From JADLGL01 sp963667605 (GTDB lineage Bacteria; Pseudomonadota; Alphaproteobacteria; Rhizobiales; Kaistiaceae), in assembly GCA_963667605.2 (NCBI GenBank), contig CAXXUZ010000001.1, positions 248,001 through 312,000 on the forward strand: 64,000 bases of DNA, written 5' to 3'. The first letter of the stretch is position 1. Every line of letters starts with the position of its first letter. A program made the position numbers and the translations under genes. Under the pieces are notes generated by a model. That model saw only the letters and a list, made by a program, of their open reading frames with translations. It was not told where the DNA came from and searched no databases. Below are positions 53,898 through 63,486 of this stretch, in pieces.

Positions 53898-54278
53898 ATG
53901 CAGACTCGACCAAGGCCGCAGGTGATGTCGGTCACCGACGATGCGGCGGTCAAACTGAGTGAAATCATCTCAAGGTTTGATCCGCCACTGGCCGGCCTTC
54001 GCGTCGGCGTCAAGAACGCGGGCTGTGCCGGAATGGCCTATACGCTTGATCCGGTTGAGACTCCGGATCCCGCCGATGACATCGTTACCGACAAGGGCGT
54101 GACGCTCTACATCGATGGCAAGGCCGTGCTGTTCCTGCTCGGCTGTGTGATGGATCATCGCGCCACCCAGTTCTCGTCCGGCTTCGTGTTCGATAATCCG
54201 AACCAAATTTCGGAGTGCGGCTGCGGCGAGTCGGTGAAGCTGCAGCCTGCCTCGCGCCAGCCCCAACAGGCCCATTGA
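53898..54278 (+). CDS. sufA: A-type Fe-S carrier (SufA/IscA family)
   Basis: 126 residues from ATG 53898 (GTG 53892 possible). SVTDDAAVKLSEIISRF, then the three conserved cysteines in VKNAGCAGMAYTL and SECGCGESV. Receives clusters from SufBCD and passes them to target enzymes. C-terminal Gln/Pro tail is not conserved. Confidence 0.92.
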   Translation: MQTRPRPQVMSVTDDAAVKLSEIISRFDPPLAGLRVGVKNAGCAGMAYTLDPVETPDPADDIVTDKGVTLYIDGKAVLFLLGCVMDHRATQFSSGFVFDNPNQISECGCGESVKLQPASRQPQQAH

Positions 54279-54640
54279 GCGGTTTTCGCCAGTTTCTCGA
54301 AGATCAATTCGCCCCCATCGCGGGAGTCTCGATTCGCCGCATGTTCGGTGGGATGGGGGTCTTTCAGGACGGCGTAATGTTCGGCCTGGTCGATGACGAC
54401 ACGCTCTATTTCCGTGCCGATGAGGATAATCGCGACGCCTTTGAGGCGGAGGGGTCGAGCGCGTTCACCTACACCGGCAAGGCCAAGCCGGTGACCATGC
54501 CCTATTGGCGCGCACCGGAGCGGCTTTATGACGATCCCGAAGAGTTCCAGCTTTGGGCTGAAGCGGCCATCGCTGCGGCGCGCCGAGCCAAAGCGGCAAA
54601 GCCGATCAGATCCAAGAACCGGAGCGGGTCGGTCCGCTAG
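54275..54640 (+). CDS. TfoX/Sxy N-terminal-domain protein
   Basis: A TTG at 54275 overlaps the sufA stop (TTGA); homology begins right there: GFRQFLEDQFAPIAGVSIRR, MFGGMGVFQDGVMFGLVDDD, TLYFRADEDNRDAFEAEGS and MPYWRAPERLYDDPEEFQLW. About 121 residues, single domain without the C-terminal TfoX part. In Alphaproteobacteria it often ends the suf operon; role unknown. Convergent with the helicase gene, seven bases apart. Confidence 0.88.
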   Translation: MSGFRQFLEDQFAPIAGVSIRRMFGGMGVFQDGVMFGLVDDDTLYFRADEDNRDAFEAEGSSAFTYTGKAKPVTMPYWRAPERLYDDPEEFQLWAEAAIAAARRAKAAKPIRSKNRSGSVR

Positions 54641-54646
54641 TCGGCG

Positions 54647-56074
54647 CTAGGACGACGACAGGCGGCTCGGTCGGAGCATGAATTCCGGCACATGGTCACC
54701 CATTCCGACGACCGGTTGATCCGGCTCGGATTTACCCCCTCCCGACGGGTTTCTTATGCGGTGCTGCGTCGCTGTGGGCGCGGGTGTCGGTGTGGATCCC
54801 GAATCCGTGATCTCGGCGGATGCGTTATCCTCGCTTTGCCGGGCACCTCGCCTGCGCTTCCGGCCTCCAGCCTTGGGCCGTTCCGTCGGGAGTTTGGTTT
54901 CGGCCCTGACCGATGTCATAGCCCGACGGCTGCGTGAGAGTTCGGCCTCGTCGTCGACCTTGGTGGGCGCAATCTTCTCGCCGATCAGTTTTTCGATTGC
55001 GGCGACATATTTGGCCTCGGGCTTAGTCGCGATCGTTATGGCGGTGCCGGACCGTCCAGCGCGGCCGGTGCGGCCGATGCGATGGACATAGTCTTCGGCA
55101 TGGCTGGGGACATCGAAATTGAAGATGTGGCTGACCGCTGGAATGTCGAGGCCGCGCGCCGCGACATTGCTGGCGACCAGCAGGGTCAGCTGCTGCTTAC
55201 GAAAGCTGTCGAGTACCGCGGTGCGCGAGCGCTGATCCATGTCGCCGTGAAGCGCCGCAGCGTCGAAACCGTGCCGCTGCAGTGACCGCGCCAGCGTCGA
55301 AACGTCGCGCTTGCGATTGCAGAACACGATGGCGTTGGTGAGGTCCTCGGCACCGCGAATCAGCGAACGGAGTGTTGCACGCTTGCGCGCCGGTTCGCGA
55401 TCGGCATTGACCCAGACCTGGCTGACGGTCTTGGTGACTGATGCTGGCCTGCTGACTTCGACTCGTTCCGGTCGGGACATGAAATTGTCCGCGAGCCGCT
55501 GAATCTCGCGCGGCATAGTCGCGGAGAAGAGCAGGGTTTGTCGGGTAAACGGGAGCAGCTTGGTAATCCGCTCGATATCGGGGATGAAGCCCATATCGAG
55601 CATCCGGTCTGCCTCGTCGATCACCAGGAGCTCGACCCCGGTGAGCAGCAGTTTGCCGCGTTCGGTATGATCCAGCAGCCGGCCCGGGGTGGCAATCAGA
55701 ACATCGGCCCCGCGGTCGATCTTCTTCTTCTGGTTACCAAATGAAACGCCGCCGATCAACAGCGCTACGGTGAGCTTGTGATTGCGGCCATACCGAGCGA
55801 AATGATCTTCGACCTGCGCCGCCAATTCCCGGGTGGGTTCCAGGATCAAAGTGCGCGGCATTCGTGCCCGTGCGCGGCCCTTCTCTAGCCGAGTCAACAT
55901 CGGCAGCACGAAAGATGCTGTCTTGCCGGTGCCGGTTTGGGCGATGCCGAGCACATCGCGCCCGGCCAGGATAAGCGGGATCGCCTGCTGCTGGATCGGG
56001 GTCGGATCGGTGTAACCGGAGGCTTCGACCGCGGCCAAGACCTTTTGGCTCAGTCCAAGAGTTTCAAATGACAT
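54647..56074 (-). CDS. rhlE: DEAD-box RNA helicase, RhlE type
   Basis: 475 residues. Q motif (YTDPTPIQQQAIPLI), motif I AQTGTGKTASFVLPML, Ia PTRELAAQV, II VIDEADRMLDMGF, III SATMP, V AARGLDIPAVSHIFNFDVPS and VI HRIGRTGRAGRSG. A basic C-terminal tail (GGRKRRRGARQSED) binds RNA. Roles in ribosome assembly and RNA turnover are family knowledge; RNase E nearby is a usual partner of RhlE-type helicases. Confidence 0.94.
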   Translation of the reverse strand: MSFETLGLSQKVLAAVEASGYTDPTPIQQQAIPLILAGRDVLGIAQTGTGKTASFVLPMLTRLEKGRARARMPRTLILEPTRELAAQVEDHFARYGRNHKLTVALLIGGVSFGNQKKKIDRGADVLIATPGRLLDHTERGKLLLTGVELLVIDEADRMLDMGFIPDIERITKLLPFTRQTLLFSATMPREIQRLADNFMSRPERVEVSRPASVTKTVSQVWVNADREPARKRATLRSLIRGAEDLTNAIVFCNRKRDVSTLARSLQRHGFDAAALHGDMDQRSRTAVLDSFRKQQLTLLVASNVAARGLDIPAVSHIFNFDVPSHAEDYVHRIGRTGRAGRSGTAITIATKPEAKYVAAIEKLIGEKIAPTKVDDEAELSRSRRAMTSVRAETKLPTERPKAGGRKRRRGARQSEDNASAEITDSGSTPTPAPTATQHRIRNPSGGGKSEPDQPVVGMGDHVPEFMLRPSRLSSS

Positions 56075-56288
56075 GTATCTAGGAATCGATGGCGGTCTAC
56101 CGAGTGCATTTGCTGAACCGAAATCGGTTCAAACGACCAGTCCGCGCTGACAATCTTTGGTCACTATTGAAGATAGGCTCAGTCCGGTGAGTGTCAACGC
56201 CGATTTGGCCACTGGAGTCATTTTCCTCCGGCAAGGTAAAGCGGAAGCGAAATCAGGTGTTGCCGCCACGAAATCAAACTCTCGGTCT

Positions 56289-58325
56289 TTAAACATCCGG
56301 GCTCTCGGCGAATTCGGCCCGTTCTTGGATAAACTTGAAACGCTCCTCCGGCCGGTTTCCCATCAAGCGTTCGACCGCGTCCTGAGCGAGCTCCTGCTCC
56401 CCGATCTTGACCTTAAGCAAGGTCCGTTTTGTTGGGTCCATCGTCGTCTCGCGCAATTGGGCCGGCATCATTTCGCCGAGACCCTTGAACCGCGAGATCT
56501 CCACATTGCCGCGCCCCCTGAACTCCGACGCCATTAATTGGTCCCGATGGGCATCGTTGCGGGCATAGAAGGTCTTGCCGCCCTGGCTCAGTCGATAGAG
56601 TGGCGGGACCGCTAGATGGAGATGCCCGCTACGGATGAGCTCCGGCATCTCCTGGAAGAAGAAGGTAATCAGCAGCGATGCGATGTGTGCGCCGTCGACA
56701 TCGGCATCGGTCATGATGATGACCTTGTCATAGCGCAGATCGTCGATCCGGAAATTGCCGCCAAGCCCGACCCCGAGCGCCTGTACCAGATCGGCCAATT
56801 GCTGATTCTGGACCGTCTTATCCCGGCTGGCATTGGCGACATTGAGTATCTTGCCGCGCAGTGGCAACACCGCTTGGGTGGCTCGATCACGCGCTTGCTT
56901 CGCCGAGCCGCCAGCCGAATCTCCCTCGACGATGAATATCTCGGAGCCGCCCGCGGCGGACTGGCTGCAATCGGTGAGCTTGCCCGGCAGCCGCAATTTA
57001 CGAACCGCGGTCTTGCGGTTGATTTCGCGTTCCTGCTTTCGACGGAGCCGCTCGTCGGCCTGGCCGACCACCCAGTCAAGCAGTTTTGCCGCCTCCGCCG
57101 GCGAGCCGGCCAGCCAATGATCGAACGGATCTCGGATCGCCGCGTCAACCAGGCGGGTGGCCTCCGCCGACGCCAGCCGATCTTTGGTTTGGCCCACGAA
57201 CTCCGGCTCGCGAATAAACACCGACAGCATCGCGGCGCAGGTGCCGATCACGTCGTCGGCGGTTATGATCTGGCCCCGCTTGTTGCCGATTCTCGTGGCA
57301 TGAGTCTTCAGGCCGCGCAGCAGCGCGGTGCGGAGCCCGGTTTCATGTGCACCGCCATCGCCGGTGTGAACAGTGTTGCAATACGAACGGATAAAACCGT
57401 CGCCGGTGTGCCAGGTGATCGCCCATTCCACCGCGCCATGTCCGGATCGCTCGCTGCGGCCGGCGAATATGGAGCCGGCGATTGTACGGTCCTCCTTCAG
57501 TTCCGCAGCGAGGTACTCACGAAGGCCGCCGGGGAAGTGGAACGTCGCCGCCTCGGGGATGCCGGCGGTTTTGGCGAGCTCTGCTTCGCAGCGCCATCGG
57601 ATCTCGACGCCGCTGAAGAGATACGCCTTCGACTTGGCGGCGGCGAGCAATCGTTCCGGCCGGAACCGGGATTGGGCACCGAAAATCTGGCGGTCATGGC
57701 GGAAGCTGATCTTCGTGCCGCGGCGATTTTGGACCTCGCCAACCTCTTCAAGCCTGGTGAGCGGAACGCCCCGCGCGAAGCGCTGGCGATAAAGCCGCCG
57801 GCCACGAGCCACTTCAACCTCAAGCCATTCCGACAGGGCGTTGACGACCGAGACGCCAACCCCATTCAGTCCGCCGGATGTATCGTAGACCTTGGAGTTG
57901 AATTTGCCGCCCGCGTGCAGCGTCGTCATGATCACCTCGAGCGCGGATTTGTCCTTGAATTTGGGATGCCGATCGACCGGGATGCCGCGGCCATTATCAG
58001 CGACGCTGATCGAGCCGTCCGCGGTGAGCTCGACCTCGATCCACGAAGCGTGGCCGGCGACGGCCTCATCCATCGCGTTGTCGATGACCTCGGCGAAAAG
58101 ATGATGCAGTGCCTTTTCGTCGGTGCCGCCGACATACATGCCGGGGCGGCGTCGAACCGGTTCAAGGCCCTCCAAGACCTCGATATCGGCGGCGACGTAA
58201 TCGCCTTCGCTGTCTCCGGCCGGGGGCCGTCCTGAGCGGCGCTTCCGACCGGCTACGGATCGGCCGGGCACCGAAGCGTTGTCGTCATTTCCTCCGAGCG
58301 GGAACAAATCGTCGGCGTGGCTCAT
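56289..58325 (-). CDS. parE: DNA topoisomerase IV subunit B
   Basis: ATPase subunit that decatenates daughter chromosomes with ParC. 678 residues: VLEGLEPVRRRPGMYVGGTD, HHLFAEVIDNAMDEAVAGHA (ATP-binding Glu/Asn), VADNGRGIPVD, toprim ELFIVEGDSAGGSAKQARDR-type motif as IFIVEGDSAGGSAK, RGKILNVANA and IIMTDADVDGAHIASLL. The N-terminal 40 residues are variable. ParC is not in the window. Confidence 0.95.
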   Translation of the reverse strand: MSHADDLFPLGGNDDNASVPGRSVAGRKRRSGRPPAGDSEGDYVAADIEVLEGLEPVRRRPGMYVGGTDEKALHHLFAEVIDNAMDEAVAGHASWIEVELTADGSISVADNGRGIPVDRHPKFKDKSALEVIMTTLHAGGKFNSKVYDTSGGLNGVGVSVVNALSEWLEVEVARGRRLYRQRFARGVPLTRLEEVGEVQNRRGTKISFRHDRQIFGAQSRFRPERLLAAAKSKAYLFSGVEIRWRCEAELAKTAGIPEAATFHFPGGLREYLAAELKEDRTIAGSIFAGRSERSGHGAVEWAITWHTGDGFIRSYCNTVHTGDGGAHETGLRTALLRGLKTHATRIGNKRGQIITADDVIGTCAAMLSVFIREPEFVGQTKDRLASAEATRLVDAAIRDPFDHWLAGSPAEAAKLLDWVVGQADERLRRKQEREINRKTAVRKLRLPGKLTDCSQSAAGGSEIFIVEGDSAGGSAKQARDRATQAVLPLRGKILNVANASRDKTVQNQQLADLVQALGVGLGGNFRIDDLRYDKVIIMTDADVDGAHIASLLITFFFQEMPELIRSGHLHLAVPPLYRLSQGGKTFYARNDAHRDQLMASEFRGRGNVEISRFKGLGEMMPAQLRETTMDPTKRTLLKVKIGEQELAQDAVERLMGNRPEERFKFIQERAEFAESPDV

Positions 58326-58702
58326 AACGGGCAGGAAGACCGAATCATCATTGAATCACCGCTTTATCAGCCCAGGATACACAGGCAAGCTGGCCGCCCC
58401 GCCGCGGGCCGAGCAAGCCGATCGGATTGAAGCCGTTCCTGAGTTTCGATACCCGGCTTCTTCCTCTTTTGGTTATCGCCTGCTTTCACCGAAGCAAACA
58501 CACTGGAAGATTATCAACGAAGTAAACAAGTTAGCCAGGGATCGCTAAGGTTCATACGGCTGGTTTGACACCTAATCGGCGAAAAATCGCTTAGAGCTTT
58601 AATCATCCGTTCATGTGGGATGTTTGAGAATTGCTGTCACGGGAGCGCCAGCCGGATCGGGGGAACATCCGACGGGCTGGCCGACACAAGCGGAGTAACA
58701 AG
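58326..58702. other. Divergent promoter region, no gene seen
   Basis: About 375 bases upstream of both parE and the small Sel1-like gene. One open frame (58279-58548, plus) runs out of the parE start and has no family resemblance. Confidence 0.5.
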
Positions 58703-58966
58703 ATGGCGCGTCTTGATCTAACCGGCGCCGCTGAAATGGCACCAAGCAACAGCCTCGACGAGACGCTCTTCCAGCTCGGCATTGCAAGTTCGACCGGTCA
58801 GGCTGGTGAGTCCGACCTCATCGCTGCGCACAAATGGTTCAATCTTTCCGCGCTGCAGGGGAACGGCGAGGCCGCCCTTTACCGGCAAGAGATTGCCCTC
58901 GAGATGACGACGGTGGAGATCGCCGCGGCACAAAGGGCCGCCTGCGAGTGGATCCACGCACACTGA
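58703..58966 (+). CDS. Small Sel1-repeat-like protein
   Basis: 87 residues from ATG 58703 (CGGAG upstream). MARLDLTGAAEMAPSNSLDE, LFQLGIASSTGQAGESDLIA, then AHKWFNLSALQGNGEAALYR, which matches the A..W...A...G...A core of a Sel1/TPR-like repeat, and QRAACEWIHAH. Such proteins bind other proteins; partner unknown. Common as a single-repeat gene in Alphaproteobacteria. Confidence 0.8.
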   Translation: MARLDLTGAAEMAPSNSLDETLFQLGIASSTGQAGESDLIAAHKWFNLSALQGNGEAALYRQEIALEMTTVEIAAAQRAACEWIHAH

Positions 58967-59018
58967 GCGGAGCGCACATGGATGGGCAGCTGACCGGGAC
59001 TGTGAACCCAAAGCTGCA

Positions 59019-59044
59019 AAGGCCCCGCATAGCGAGGCCCTTAC
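59019..59044. terminator. Bidirectional hairpin between convergent genes
   Basis: AAGGCCCCGC - ATA - GCGAGGCCCTT forms a stem with one bulge between the stops of the Sel1-like and the outer-membrane genes. Confidence 0.6.
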
Positions 59045-59071
59045 AATTATCAGCGGCTGCCTGGACCCAGT

Positions 59072-59590
59072 CTAAGGATGCCAGTTGAGCCCCATCTGAA
59101 CCGTCGCAAAGCAGCAACCCCCGCCGAACGTTCCGACCGCCTTGGCTTCGACGCACAGCGATATGCTATTCCCGACGGCGAACTCCATCCCGGCGCCCGC
59201 CGTATAGATATATGTCGCCACAAACGGGACGGTTCCGACCCCGGCTACCGCATAAACAAGAGCCTGGTCACCGATCAGGAAGCCAGCCCGGCCGTTTATC
59301 GTGGCGAAGTAAATGCCGCTCGCGACACCGGCCGTCAACCTTGCATCAACGCCCCCGACAAACCGTCCATTCACGAAATTATGCCCGAGGATCGCCCCGG
59401 CATTGCTGCCGAACACGCCGAAAATGAATCCGCCGTACGCGCCAACATAGGTTCCCTCCCAGCCGAAGGTAGCTGGCGCCATCGGTGCTGGGTCCGCAAG
59501 AACCACGGGGGTGAAATCGGCCGCCCATGCAGACGATCCCATCAACAGTCCTCCGGCTATCGCGGCGGCGATTTTGCGCATTCGTCGCAT
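59072..59590 (-). CDS. Secreted/outer-membrane beta-barrel-like protein
   Basis: 172 residues from ATG 59588-59590 (GGCGAGAAG upstream): signal peptide RKIAAAIAGGLLMGSSAWAA, then EGTYVGAYGGFIFGVFG, GHNFVNGRFVGGVDARLTAG, ATINGRAGFLIGDQALVYAV and a final strand FATVQMGLNWHP. Glycine/aromatic alternating strands and GxxxxxGxDA fit Omp25-like small barrels. A distant relative of the broken gene at 24090-24302. Confidence 0.78.
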   Translation of the reverse strand: MRRMRKIAAAIAGGLLMGSSAWAADFTPVVLADPAPMAPATFGWEGTYVGAYGGFIFGVFGSNAGAILGHNFVNGRFVGGVDARLTAGVASGIYFATINGRAGFLIGDQALVYAVAGVGTVPFVATYIYTAGAGMEFAVGNSISLCVEAKAVGTFGGGCCFATVQMGLNWHP

Positions 59591-59932
59591 CTTCTCGCCT
59601 TTCCCGACACCAAACCGCGCCGCTCGTTGCTTCGCCACCACCATCGGTCGCGTACCCGAACTATCGGTCACAAAGCGTGCCCAGTAAAGAGGCGGAAGCC
59701 TCCCAATACTCGTATCTCGGGCGACGGCGCGGCCTTGGTGTCGCTAAGGCCGCACCTCGGGAGCAGAGGCTGGCGGAGAGGAAGTCTATTTGGACAGCAT
59801 CCGGCACCGTCCGAATTCGACCGCTTGTCTCAATTAACGCTGCGATTCCAGTCTCTTTAGGATCTGGACACGTCCGCTACCGTCCGGTATAAACCGGAAT
59901 GTGAATGTGGGTAGAGACGATGGCAGGCGGAT
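59591..59932. other. Intergenic, border of housekeeping block and accessory DNA
   Basis: No gene. A short imperfect palindrome (CCGGTATAAACCGG, 59884-59897) lies 36 bases before the integrase start and might be a regulatory or core recombination site. Confidence 0.45.
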
Positions 59933-61195
59933 ATGGCACTCGGAATACACAAACTGACGGCAGTTCAGGTGAAGGCACTGACCAAACCCGGCCGCTATGG
60001 CGACGGGGGCGGCTTGTGGCTTCAGGTATCGCAATGGGGCACTAAGGCTTGGATTTTCCGGTTCACGTTGCACGGGAAGGCCCGGCAAATGGGACTGGGC
60101 TCGGTCAAGACCGGGAAAGGATCGACCGGAACCTTTACCCTCGAAAGCGCCAGAGATCGGGCGCTACAGGCCCGGCAGGTTGTCGCCGACGGCATCGACC
60201 CGATCGAGGCCAAAACAGCACGACGGCTTGCCGCAAAGGCCGAGGTGGCAAAGCAGATTACGTTCCGCGAGGCGGCCGAGCGTTACATCGCTTCGCATCG
60301 CGCCGGCTGGAAAAACGAGAAGCACGGCGAACAATGGACCAAGACGCTTGAGAATTACGCTCTTCCGGTCATCGGCACGCTGTCGGTCGATGCTGTGGAA
60401 ACATCCCACGTTCTGAGGGTTCTCGAACCGATCTGGACCACCAAGACGGAAACCGCGAGCCGCGTCCGTGGTCGCATCGAAGCGGTTCTCGATTGGGCGA
60501 CCGTTCGCGAATACCGCACCGGCGAGAACCCGGCGCGGTGGCGGGGGCACCTTAGCGAAGTGCTGACAGCGAAGGGCAAGCTTCGTAAGGTCAAGCACCA
60601 TGAGGCGATGCCTTATGCCGAGCTTCCGACCTTCATGGCTGGCCTTCGCGATGAAGACAGCATTTCGGCGAAGGCCCTCGAATTCACGATCCTGACCGCT
60701 GCCAGGACGGGCGAGGCCATTGGCGCCCGCTGGTCCGAAATCGACCTCGCTTCGAAAACCTGGATGGTGCCGGGCGAGCGGGTCAAGACCGGCCGCGACC
60801 ACCGCGTCCCGTTGAGCGAGCGGACGATCGATATTCTCACCGACCTGCCCCGTGAAAACGGCAATGACCATGTCTTCATTGGCATTCGTCCCGGCAGGGG
60901 CCTTTCGAATATGAGCATGCTGGAATTGTTGCGCGGGATGACCGGGAACGGTGCCTCTGTGCATGGTTTCAGATCGAGCTTCCGCGATTGGGCCGCCGAG
61001 GAGACCAACCATCCCCGCGAGGTCGCTGAGGCAGCGCTGGCCCACGTCGTCGGCGATGCGTCCGAACGAGCCTACAGGCGCGGTGATGCTCTTCAGAAGC
61101 GCCGACGGTTGATGACAGCCTGGACCCGATACTGCGCCAGCAAGCCCGCTAAGCAAGCCGACAATGTGGTGGCGATGCACGGTGCCGGGACGTGA
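59933..61195 (+). CDS. P4-type tyrosine recombinase/integrase
   Basis: 420 residues. N-terminal DUF4102 domain (LTAVQVKALTKPGRYGDGGG, LWLQVSQWGTKAWIFRF), core-binding SAM-like domain (~110-200) and catalytic domain: first Arg in TAARTGEAIGARW, His-x-x-Arg in VHGFRSSFRDWA, Tyr in DASERAYRRGD. This class integrates prophages and genomic islands, usually at tRNA genes. No tRNA is found next to it in the window; the nearest is at 7188-7264. It starts the right-hand accessory region and probably belongs to an island extending beyond the window. Confidence 0.94.
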   Translation: MALGIHKLTAVQVKALTKPGRYGDGGGLWLQVSQWGTKAWIFRFTLHGKARQMGLGSVKTGKGSTGTFTLESARDRALQARQVVADGIDPIEAKTARRLAAKAEVAKQITFREAAERYIASHRAGWKNEKHGEQWTKTLENYALPVIGTLSVDAVETSHVLRVLEPIWTTKTETASRVRGRIEAVLDWATVREYRTGENPARWRGHLSEVLTAKGKLRKVKHHEAMPYAELPTFMAGLRDEDSISAKALEFTILTAARTGEAIGARWSEIDLASKTWMVPGERVKTGRDHRVPLSERTIDILTDLPRENGNDHVFIGIRPGRGLSNMSMLELLRGMTGNGASVHGFRSSFRDWAAEETNHPREVAEAALAHVVGDASERAYRRGDALQKRRRLMTAWTRYCASKPAKQADNVVAMHGAGT

Positions 61196-61715
61196 TCCGA
61201 CCCAACTGGACGATTGGCGAGTTACTCCCTCGCGCTGGCTCGCTTGAGGCGATCGAATGGGCTTGAGAGACTGCGAGTATCATTTGCATCGGGAAAAATG
61301 ACGGAAAGAGGGTGAAACTCTCCGCTGACGACGCCATAGATCATAGGCTGGTCGAACTCAGGAGTGAATGGTGTGCCGTCCGTGTCGACTGGCTTCCGCC
61401 TGGAAAACAGAGACCCTATCCGGGCGCCGGTTCACCACTTGATTGGCTCCTTTCCCCGCCTCCCCTTCAGATTGACAGGGAGACAGGCGAAATCAGGGTA
61501 AACATTGAGCCGGAATGGTGTGATGTGCGGGTGAGAGAGGCCGGCATCCTGGCGACGTGGCCGCTTTCTGAAACCGACATTCCGTTTGACGAGTTGCAAT
61601 CGTTCTATCGCGATCGTGCCGTTAGGCTCGCTGCCGACGGCAAGCACTCTTCGCGTGAAGAAGACCGCGCAGCGCTGATAGAGCGTTTCGGCACTCGCAT
61701 CACACACAAAACAAC

Positions 61716-61719
61716 TAAG
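61716..61719 (+). repeat. 4-bp target duplication, left (TAAG)
   Basis: Matches 63363-63366 and brackets IS1380 copy B. Confidence 0.85.
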
Positions 61720-63362
61720 CCGACATTCCCCAGATGACATCCAAATTCGCGGAAATCGTACCACGGCCCCATCTCCAAGGGAACTCTGTTCCCATTGCAG
61801 CCATCCGATGACATGATTTTGGTAATCGGCCAGCGCGTGGAAGGCCATTTGGTCGTTTCTCTTGCCATCCAGACACACCTCTCGTGTCGCAATCTCCTTG
61901 CCGTCGATTCCCTCGGCCTACGCCGGAGCGGGTCTTCGTCGTAGATCATCAATCAGGCTCAAGATTTTCTGGAACAAGCTTCTTGGGACTGCAACCTCGG
62001 CCAATTGAAATGTGACGTACCGGCCATGGCTGACAACTTTCGCACCGATCTTGACCAGCTTCTCCCTCAGCGTCGTCAGCGACCATTGCTCCACGGTATC
62101 GGGCAACGCCAGGGTACGCATGAAGTTGCCGAGGTTATGGGCGAGTGCATGCAGCTGGAGCCGGACGGCATTGTTGCGTAACGAACGGCATGACAGCCGC
62201 GTCCACTTGATGGCGTTCTTGCCTTCCTTGATCCATTGCTCGGCAGTGCCGCGCTGATTGTAGAACGCAACAACCCGCTCGGCAGGACGGCTCAGGTTGG
62301 TGACGATGAAGCCGACGCGGGGATACAGTTCCCCTGAGTGCCACTCCACCTTGGCGACGACCCGGCGGGGCTCCGTCCAGCTACCGGCCCGATAGCTGAA
62401 GTTCGCGTAATACCGACGAACTTCCTTCGGCGGCCGACCGACGGGGCGCTTGAGCAGGTGCGCGATGCTGTCGTGCAGCACCTTGTTGGCCGGAAGCCGG
62501 ATGGCGTACTTGAAGCCTTCCGCTTCCAGAAACTCATAAACCTCGGGCGAGGCGAAGGCGGCGTCACCACGGAAATAACGCCGGAGTGTCTTGTTCCGGT
62601 ATCGAGCGACCACCGGGTCCAACACATCGCGCCATTCATGGGCGCTGTGCACGTTGCCCGGACGCAGGGCGCAACGCTCCAGATCGCCGAACTGGTTGAA
62701 CACGAACAGCGGGTGATAGCACGCGCAGCCGAAGTGACCGTTGTAGGCCGTGCCCTCCTGGTCACCGTAGGTCGGGCTGACGGAGCTGTCCATGTCGAGC
62801 ACGATAATCTTCGGCGGCTTGCGCTCGTTAACCTGGTCGATCCAGATGCCCAAAAGGTCAGCGAGCGCGGCGAGGTTGTCATTGGTGGCGAGTAACTCCG
62901 TCTCGAACCGGCCCATCTGGCTGGTCGATGCGCCGCCGCGCTCGACAGCCCTGCCGCCGACGATCCACCGCATCGCAGGATCGCGCCCCAGCCGGTCGGC
63001 GTCGTTCACGTCCTCGTACCCGGCGAGACGACCATAGACGGATTGGCGAAGGAGACCGATGATGCCGTGCCAACCGTTCTTGCCGGTCCGGCTGTCAGCA
63101 ATAACGTCACCGGCCAGCGTGGTCAGGCCGAGGGCTTCGTCCAGTTCACGATAGGCGAGCAGACCAGCGTCTGACGTGATCCGCGAACCGTGGAACTCGA
63201 ACTTCAGTCTTCGGTCGAAAAACGCCCGCAGCAGCCCCCGATCCGACTCACCCTCCAGGTTCCGCATTCGACCCACTCTCCGTCTGATCTAATCCACTGA
63301 TTCTTACACAGGAATCAGACGGAAACCGCATCAGATGGATCGGTCACTTGGGGAATGCGGGT
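61720..63362 (-). mobile_element. IS1380-family element, copy B (1643 bp)
   Basis: Identical in layout and length to copy A (10930-12572): CCGACATTCCCC at one end, ACCCGCATTCCCC inward from the other, and a TAAG duplication. The clean duplication and the restored target frame make this the younger or undisturbed insertion. Confidence 0.93.
61918..63276 (-). CDS. IS1380-family transposase (copy B)
   Basis: 452 residues, complete, with DDE positions in IIVLDMDSSVSPTYGD, RYFRGDAAFAS and EQWIKEGKNAIK. Differs from copy A at four visible residues (LLRQSVYG, GCACYHP, NQRGTAEQ, HALAHNLG). Confidence 0.93.
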   Translation of the reverse strand: MGRMRNLEGESDRGLLRAFFDRRLKFEFHGSRITSDAGLLAYRELDEALGLTTLAGDVIADSRTGKNGWHGIIGLLRQSVYGRLAGYEDVNDADRLGRDPAMRWIVGGRAVERGGASTSQMGRFETELLATNDNLAALADLLGIWIDQVNERKPPKIIVLDMDSSVSPTYGDQEGTAYNGHFGCACYHPLFVFNQFGDLERCALRPGNVHSAHEWRDVLDPVVARYRNKTLRRYFRGDAAFASPEVYEFLEAEGFKYAIRLPANKVLHDSIAHLLKRPVGRPPKEVRRYYANFSYRAGSWTEPRRVVAKVEWHSGELYPRVGFIVTNLSRPAERVVAFYNQRGTAEQWIKEGKNAIKWTRLSCRSLRNNAVRLQLHALAHNLGNFMRTLALPDTVEQWSLTTLREKLVKIGAKVVSHGRYVTFQLAEVAVPRSLFQKILSLIDDLRRRPAPA

Positions 63363-63366
63363 TAAG
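63363..63366 (+). repeat. 4-bp target duplication, right (TAAG)
   Basis: Second copy of the IS1380 target duplication. Confidence 0.85.
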
Positions 63367-63486
63367 CACCTTCGCAAGGGTGTCCCGCCAGACCTGTTGC
63401 GTGCGCCCGGAAGGCCCAAGGACTAATTCGGGAAATCCGAATTAGGGCGGCCCGAATTTAGGGCCTCACATTCCGAACCAAGTCGG

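Larger units (their letters stand above)
61312..63426 (+). pseudogene. Hypothetical protein gene interrupted by IS1380 copy B
   Basis: GTG 61312 starts KLSADDAIDHRLVELRSEWC; then VRVDWLPPGKQRPYPGAGSP, LQIDRETGEIRVNIEPEWCD, VRVREAGILATWPLSETDIP and LIERFGTRITHKTTK. At 61720 the IS begins. Removing the IS and one TAAG copy continues in frame as HLRKGVPPDLLRAPGRPKD and TAA at 63424-63426, giving a protein of about 155 residues. Family unknown, probably an island gene following the integrase. Confidence 0.8.

Noticed and set aside
56616..58235. 539-codon plus-strand frame opposite parE
   Set aside because: Codon pattern and motifs belong to parE on the minus strand; the plus-strand product has no family features.
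59884..59897. CCGGTATAAACCGG palindrome as an integrase attachment core
   Set aside because: No second copy was found in the window, so it is only noted as a possible operator.
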